From the NCBI GenBank assembly GCA_945290265.1, contig CALYQW010000003.1, positions 1-64,000 of the forward strand: 64,000 nucleotides of DNA, written 5' to 3'. Within the stretch, counting starts at the first letter, position 1. Every line of letters starts with the position of its first letter. Origin of the DNA: an uncultured Erwinia sp. Lineage in GTDB: Bacteria; Pseudomonadota; Gammaproteobacteria; Enterobacterales; Enterobacteriaceae. This document shows, in pieces, positions 59,637 through 64,000 of this stretch. The notes beneath the pieces were generated by a model. The model worked only from the letters and a program-made list of their open reading frames with translations, did no database searches and was not told the DNA's origin. The position numbers were made by a program, and so were the translations under genes.

Positions 59637-60503
59637 ATGCACCAGCCTGAAACCGTTTTTTCCCCTCTTTCTGTCCCACCGCCATTCCCGGCGCAGGCAG
59701 CGACGAAACGTATTAATGCCCTGACCATTGCCGGAACCGATCCCAGTGGCGGTGCCGGGATCCAGGCCGACCTGAAAACCTTCTCCGCACTGGCGGCCTA
59801 TGGCACCAGCGTGGTCACCGCGCTGGTGGCGCAGAATACCTGCGGCGTGCAGGCGGTGTACCGGATTGATGCGGCGTTTGTTGCCGCGCAACTGGCGTCA
59901 GTGCTGTCGGATGTGCGCATTGATACCATTAAGATCGGCATGCTGGCGGATGTCGATATTGTGGAGCTGGTGGCGGAACAGCTGCGGCGGACGTCCGCGC
60001 CCTGGGTAGTGCTGGATACCGTAATGCTGGCAAAAAGTGGCGATGCGCTGCTGTCAGCCGCCGCGGTTAGCACGCTGCGCGAGAAGCTGTTGCCGCAGGT
60101 GGCATTAATTACACCCAACTTACCGGAAGCGGCGGCACTGCTGGAGTGCAGCATGGCGCGTAATCAGCAGGAAATGCGTGAGCAGGGCAGAGCGCTGCTG
60201 GCGCTGGGCTGTCAGGCGGTGCTGATGAAAGGTGGACATTTAACCGAGACGGAAAGCCCCGACTGGCTGTTTAGCGCCGCAGGCGAACACTGCTTTAGCG
60301 CCCCGCGTATTGCTACCCGTAACACGCACGGTACCGGCTGTACGCTGTCAGCGGCGCTGGCCGCATTGCGTCCACGCTTTGATAACTGGGAACAAACGGT
60401 TGCCGTGGCAAAGCAATGGCTGCATCAGGCGCTGCAACAGGCTGATACCCTGGAGGTCGGCCACGGCTGCGGGCCGGTGCATCATTTTCATCGCTGGTGG
60501 TAA
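59637..60503 (+). CDS. thiD: Hydroxymethylpyrimidine/phosphomethylpyrimidine kinase ThiD
   Basis: ThiD phosphorylates HMP and HMP-phosphate to HMP diphosphate for thiamine synthesis. The 288-residue ribokinase-like enzyme has ALTIAGTDPSGGAGIQADLK after a 20-residue lead. It also has VLDTVMLAKSG, ITPNLPEA and the anion-hole motif NTHGTGCTLSAAL. I chose the ATG at 59637 because GGGAG lies 5 bases before it; TTG (59625) and GTG (59631) upstream are in frame. A TPP riboswitch precedes it directly. thiM, its usual operon partner in E. coli, is missing. Confidence 0.95.
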   Translation: MHQPETVFSPLSVPPPFPAQAATKRINALTIAGTDPSGGAGIQADLKTFSALAAYGTSVVTALVAQNTCGVQAVYRIDAAFVAAQLASVLSDVRIDTIKIGMLADVDIVELVAEQLRRTSAPWVVLDTVMLAKSGDALLSAAAVSTLREKLLPQVALITPNLPEAAALLECSMARNQQEMREQGRALLALGCQAVLMKGGHLTETESPDWLFSAAGEHCFSAPRIATRNTHGTGCTLSAALAALRPRFDNWEQTVAVAKQWLHQALQQADTLEVGHGCGPVHHFHRWW

Positions 60504-60511
60504 TCTCGTAA

Positions 60512-60543
60512 CTCCCCCGCACCCAATTGTGGGAGCGGGGGAG
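60512..60543. terminator. Hairpin between the convergent thiD and gltS
   Basis: CTCCCCCGC and GCGGGGGAG form a 9-bp stem with an inner CCCA/TGGG-type stem, 8 bases after the thiD stop. There is no T-run on either strand. It may serve both convergent genes or be a REP-like element. Confidence 0.5.
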
Positions 60544-60575
60544 AGAGGATATGTCCGGTTGAATATCAGCAGATT

Positions 60576-61829
60576 TTAACCGCCAGGCGCAAAAAGATTA
60601 ATAAACAGCACAATACAGGGAATACTGACCACATCGATTAATACCGCCCCACACAGCGGCACAATCAGAAAGGCTTTTTCCGAATGCAGCTGGTAACGCT
60701 CACCCACCGCCCCCATATTCGCCATCGCATTGGGGGTGGCACCCAGGCCGTGGCCCATCATACTGGCACACATCACCGCCGCATCATAATCGCGCCCCAG
60801 GGCCGGAAACAGCACCCAGATGGTAATCGCCATCAGCAGCAGCACCTGCATTACCAGAATAATCACCAGCGGCAGCGCCAGCCCGGCCAGCTCCCAGATC
60901 TTCAACGACATCATCGCCATGGTTAAAAACATCCCCAACGAGATATTCGAGATCAGATCGACCACCCGACTGTTAATCTTTATCAGCGGCCGCCAGTCAT
61001 TGAGATTTCGCATTAAAATAGCCCCGATCAACGCCGCGAGATAAGTCGGGATCACCAGATTTTTAATCCCGAGAAGGTTTATCACATCGATCAGGACAAT
61101 GCCGAACAGCATCAGGACGCCAGTAAGGGTAAAGGTTTTCAGGCACTCGCGGGAAGTCACCTGTTCCCCGGCCTGCCGCGTGGCCACTATCTCCTCATAA
61201 CTGACGTTATAACCTCCGGAGGCGGTCTCGATTTTCAGCTGGTTTTTTCGGATCAGCCAGTTAGCCAGCGGGCCGCCGGTCAGGCTGCCGATAATTAAAC
61301 CAAAGGTGGCGGAGGCAATCGCCACCACATAAGCCCCCTGAACGCCGCGCTCTTCCATCAACGGGCCGAAAGCCGCGGAGGTGCCGTGGCCTCCTACCAG
61401 TGACACCGAACCGGCGGCAACGCCGAGTAACGGCTCCAGACTGAGCAGCGTGGCCAGCGAAACGCCGAAGCCATTCTGTAACACCGCCACCGCCCAGCAA
61501 ATCAGCAGATAGATAATCAGCGCTTTACCGCCTCTTTTAATCAGCGCCAGGCTGCCGCCGAGGCCAACAGTAGTAAAGAAAGCCAGCATCAGCGGAGCCT
61601 GCAGGGTGGTATCCAGCTTAAAAGTGGCGAGGTTGGTGACTTCCAACAATAAGCTCAGCAGGGCAAAAATAAAGCCGCCGAGTACCGGGGCAGGAAAACA
61701 GAAGCGTTCAAAGACCGCGATGCGCTGGCGCACACTGTAGCCCAACATCAGTAGCAGACAGGCCAGCGTGGTGGTGACGATCAAATTGAGTTCAATAACC
61801 AGCACGCCAGAAGACATTGTAAAGTTCAT
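60576..61829 (-). CDS. gltS: Sodium/glutamate symporter GltS
   Basis: GltS imports glutamate with sodium. The 417-residue inner-membrane protein has ten or more hydrophobic segments in two inverted halves. The family re-entrant-loop motifs are GSVSLVGGHGTSAAFGPL and MMGHGLGATPNAMANM. MLAFFTTVGLGGS and FLIVPLCGAVLIDVV are also family-typical. The ATG at 61829 has AAGGA about 8 bases upstream; an in-frame extension to 61949 starts without such a site and adds a polar tail, so it is rejected. Confidence 0.92.
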   Translation of the reverse strand: MNFTMSSGVLVIELNLIVTTTLACLLLMLGYSVRQRIAVFERFCFPAPVLGGFIFALLSLLLEVTNLATFKLDTTLQAPLMLAFFTTVGLGGSLALIKRGGKALIIYLLICWAVAVLQNGFGVSLATLLSLEPLLGVAAGSVSLVGGHGTSAAFGPLMEERGVQGAYVVAIASATFGLIIGSLTGGPLANWLIRKNQLKIETASGGYNVSYEEIVATRQAGEQVTSRECLKTFTLTGVLMLFGIVLIDVINLLGIKNLVIPTYLAALIGAILMRNLNDWRPLIKINSRVVDLISNISLGMFLTMAMMSLKIWELAGLALPLVIILVMQVLLLMAITIWVLFPALGRDYDAAVMCASMMGHGLGATPNAMANMGAVGERYQLHSEKAFLIVPLCGAVLIDVVSIPCIVLFINLFAPGG

Positions 61830-62455
61830 AATGGGTGTCCTTGTCAATTGAGATCCGTTTGCCGAGGTTGACCTTGATTGGGGTGACAACGCAGGGAATT
61901 TCCGCGCTGTTTTCACAGGGGGCATTAGTTCTGACTGTACACCGGGCACGGCACTAAGAAGGCGCGGTTAAACACATAATCACCAATCGGGTCGATCATG
62001 GTCGTCCATCGCTATGGCCGCCAGTAACATCGGCTCGTATTGCGGGCGGTACGCGCAGTAGTGGGCAGTTAACCGTACCGGGCTGGCCGGCGTGCAGGGA
62101 ATAATATCAAACGGTGTTCTCTGCGGATTGTTACATCAGGGCTCAGTCCTGAGTAAACACCGCTGGCGCGGATTATTTTACTGGCTGGCAATAACCCATT
62201 TTCATTACGAATAATAAGTGGCTAATTCTGGTGCTATTAACTGCTCTGCGGCAGCGTTGTTATTGTATTTAGCCTGCGGATTGTTTTTAGCTGATATCAG
62301 TACAGAAACTTACGTCACGTGATAAATTTCCTGTGTTCATAGACAGCCTCTATGATGTTATCAGTCATATTATTCAGGGCAGCAAATGACCTGATTTTCC
62401 CCTGGTGGGATTAAATTACTGTTGTTAATGAAAACCTGACAATAAACTGCGTTAA
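61830..62455. other. gltS - rcsA-like intergenic region
   Basis: These 626 bases contain the gltS promoter region and a possible gene relic (61980-62135). About 300 AT-rich bases follow, without visible genes, up to the 3' end of the RcsA-like gene. Confidence 0.5.
61980..62135 (-). pseudogene. Possible gene relic, not recognised
   Basis: On the minus strand 51 open codons read a coding-like peptide (NNPQRTPFDIIPCTPASPVR, YCAYRPQYEPMLLAAIAMDD). It begins directly after a stop codon, ends in DRPDW-stop and has no start codon. The Pro- and Arg-rich composition and GC content fit an old core-type gene rather than spacer. The family is unknown to me. Confidence 0.3.
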
Positions 62456-63079
62456 TTATGCATTAACCTGCCACGGCATAATGCTGTTGGCAATGTTTAC
62501 TATCTGGAAAAGGACATTAGCCCGTTTTGATTTACTTTTCTTCTTAAGGTTATTTTTATGTGCCAAAACGGTTTTTACCGTAATGTTGGCCTGATGGGAG
62601 ATCTCTTCCGAGCTTCTTTGAGCCATCCACATATGCAGGATTTCAGACTCCCGACGCGTGAAGGAAAGCAGGGTTTTGTCGATGCAGAACTCGCCGGCTC
62701 GCGTCGAGCTGTTGCGCGCTTTGTAGCAGGCTATCAGGTTCTTCAGCGTCTGCAGCGAGATATTCTTAGCCATAACAATAACATTAGACCGAATATAGAT
62801 ATATTCTTCAAATACACAGGGAGGTACCTTAAAAAATATGATAAATAGCGTGCCGGGATGGGCTGTTATCAGCTTATTGATGCTGTCTCGTTCCTGCTGG
62901 GTTTTAGTGCTCCACTCAGATATAAACGTAATTTTTGCCGTGTTTTTTTTCATTACCCCTTCAAGATGTTCAATATCCGGCGTCACGGTAATTTTGCTGT
63001 CTTTTGTCTCAGCCTCGTGAATGATTTCTCGCAGGCCACAACTAAAATAATCACTTTTGTTTAAAATGACGAAGCTCAT
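62456..63079 (-). CDS. rcsA: RcsA-like LuxR-type transcriptional regulator
   Basis: The 207-residue product has the same length as E. coli RcsA and matches its layout. It has a degenerate receiver-like N-terminal half lacking the phosphoacceptor pocket, with HPGTLFIIFFKV in the middle and EEYIYIRSNVIV after it. The C-terminal LuxR-type helix-turn-helix reads FTRRESEILHMWMAQ, ISHQANITVKTVLAHK and NNLKKKSK. RcsA pairs with RcsB to activate capsule genes. RcsAB-like boxes lie before the EPS operon of this window. The sequence has diverged considerably from what I recall of RcsA, so it may be a paralogue. GGTGG precedes the ATG. Confidence 0.75.
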   Translation of the reverse strand: MSFVILNKSDYFSCGLREIIHEAETKDSKITVTPDIEHLEGVMKKNTAKITFISEWSTKTQQERDSINKLITAHPGTLFIIFFKVPPCVFEEYIYIRSNVIVMAKNISLQTLKNLIACYKARNSSTRAGEFCIDKTLLSFTRRESEILHMWMAQRSSEEISHQANITVKTVLAHKNNLKKKSKSKRANVLFQIVNIANSIMPWQVNA

Positions 63080-63349
63080 TTAACCACCCCCTTTATTATA
63101 TCTGGTGAGTTTCTCGCGTAATGCTGTGTTTACAGCTGCATCCGTATGCACATTTTCAGAGGATGAATATTATTCACCGGAATTATATTACGGTTGGTTG
63201 CATACATTTACAGCTTCGACATAACTTTAAATCCAATCTGTGCCAGATTAAATGTCACTGCACGTCAATTCTTATTCCAACCACTCAATTGAGTGCTATG
63301 GCGGAATTTTTATCCACCATAGCGCGGGGGTTAAAGTATTGTCAGAGGC

Positions 63350-64000
63350 TTAACTTAGCAGAGCACAATCGGGGGGCAGACGACATTCCAGCGCGGCAGG
63401 CAGAATTTCGATATGAAATTCGGTGCCGCTCAGCGGCTCACCATCAAGATTAAAGGTCATGCTGTGGGGAGCGCGGATGGTGACCCAGGGCAGTGAGGCG
63501 GTGACCAGGTTGGGGTTTTTTTCATCACTGGTCAGCTGATGCATCAGCGTTGGCAGCAGCGATTGTGAGGTAGCTACGGTAATCTCCAGCCGGCCATCAT
63601 TGATCAGCGCATCGGGGCACAGCTCCTGGCCGCCGCCAGCCTGACGACCGTTACCGATACCGATCACCAGCGCATCGCCACTCCACCGAAAATCCGGGCC
63701 GTGAAGTTCACAGTGGTCGGCCTTCAGCGTATCCATGCGCATCAGGCCGTGGATCACATAGGATACGCCCCCCAGCGCCGCTTTCAGCTTCTCCGGGGTT
63801 TCGGTGGTTATACGGGTGCCAAAACCGCCGGTCGCCATATTAATAAAGTAGCGCTCGCGATTAACCCGTGCCAGATCCACCGGACAGGATTTGCCATGAA
63901 TCGCCAGGCGCAGCGCCTTTTCCGGCTCAGCGGGGATACCGGCGCTGGTAGCAAAATCGTTAGCGGTGCCCAGCGGTATAATCCCCAGCACCGGGCGCTG
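63350..64000 (-). CDS. yegS: YegS-like lipid kinase (N-terminus outside the window)
   Basis: The 217 visible residues are the C-terminal two thirds or more of a DAGK-family lipid kinase. The catalytic motif [15 protein letters not shown] is near the left edge of the protein, followed by [34 protein letters not shown] and the C-terminal beta-sandwich ending [20 protein letters not shown]. YegS phosphorylates lipids such as phosphatidylglycerol in vitro. The frame stays open to position 64000, so the start lies beyond the window. The stop is in TTAGCAGAGC on the plus strand at 63350. Confidence 0.9.
   Translation of the reverse strand, partial: QRPVLGIIPLGTANDFATSAGIPAEPEKALRLAIHGKSCPVDLARVNRERYFINMATGGFGTRITTETPEKLKAALGGVSYVIHGLMRMDTLKADHCELHGPDFRWSGDALVIGIGNGRQAGGGQELCPDALINDGRLEITVATSQSLLPTLMHQLTSDEKNPNLVTASLPWVTIRAPHSMTFNLDGEPLSGTEFHIEILPAALECRLPPDCALLS

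Noticed and set aside
63297-63323. Hairpin CTATGG.../...CCATAG downstream of the yegS-like gene
   Set aside because: It has a central mismatch and no T-run on either strand, so I do not call it a terminator.

Overview
This 64-kb window looks like a chromosomal segment from an Erwinia-like member of the Erwiniaceae (order Enterobacterales). The support is the gene content and order. The run mepS-lpxT-yeiP-yeiW-setB-fruBKA-nfo-yeiH-yeiE-lysP, then fghA-frmA-folE-yeiB-mglBAC-sanA-(maeA)-cdd, then metG-mrp, is the conserved enterobacterial block of this chromosome region. metG-mrp is followed directly by a capsule/exopolysaccharide (EPS) cluster of the amylovoran/colanic-acid type, as in plant-associated Erwinia and Pantoea. 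I place it at family level only; the species is not determined.

Layout. 1-417: a TTTGAA hexanucleotide array and a GC-rich hairpin-rich repeat. 418-12995: conserved core genes, with the fructose PTS operon (fruBKA) behind two Cra operators and a multiply broken yeiH. 13136-17394: an iron-uptake islet with a Fur-like box, FecCD-type permease, ATPase and TonB-dependent receptor, but no binding protein. 17509-22393: a four-gene chaperone-usher fimbrial operon on the minus strand behind about 0.8 kb of AT-rich DNA. 23219-38524: formaldehyde detoxification (fghA, frmA), folE, yeiB, the methyl-galactoside transporter mglBAC with GalR/S-type and CRP sites, sanA, maeA, cdd, metG and mrp.

38525-54156 is the main accessory feature, a Wzx/Wzy-dependent EPS operon. 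Its 1.28-kb leader carries RcsAB-like boxes and a JUMPstart/ops element. The genes are wza-wzb-wzc, a WbaP-type initiating transferase, a glycosyltransferase, rfbB-rfbA-rfbC (no rfbD), a Wzy-like polymerase, three more glycosyltransferases and a WzxC-like flippase. WbaP plus four glycosyltransferases suggest a repeat unit of up to about five sugars. An RcsA-like regulator lies in the same window (62456-63079) and could act on the RcsAB boxes.

54157-64000: a 146-bp MITE-like element, a Gcd-like PQQ dehydrogenase, decayed gene fragments, an AT-rich islet of short unrecognised genes (58011-59253, including an LprI/DUF1311-like secreted protein), a TPP riboswitch leading straight into thiD without thiM, gltS, the rcsA-like gene, and a yegS-like lipid kinase cut by the window edge. 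No tRNA, rRNA, CRISPR array or intact insertion sequence was seen. All identifications come from reading the sequence and from remembered family features; no database search was run.
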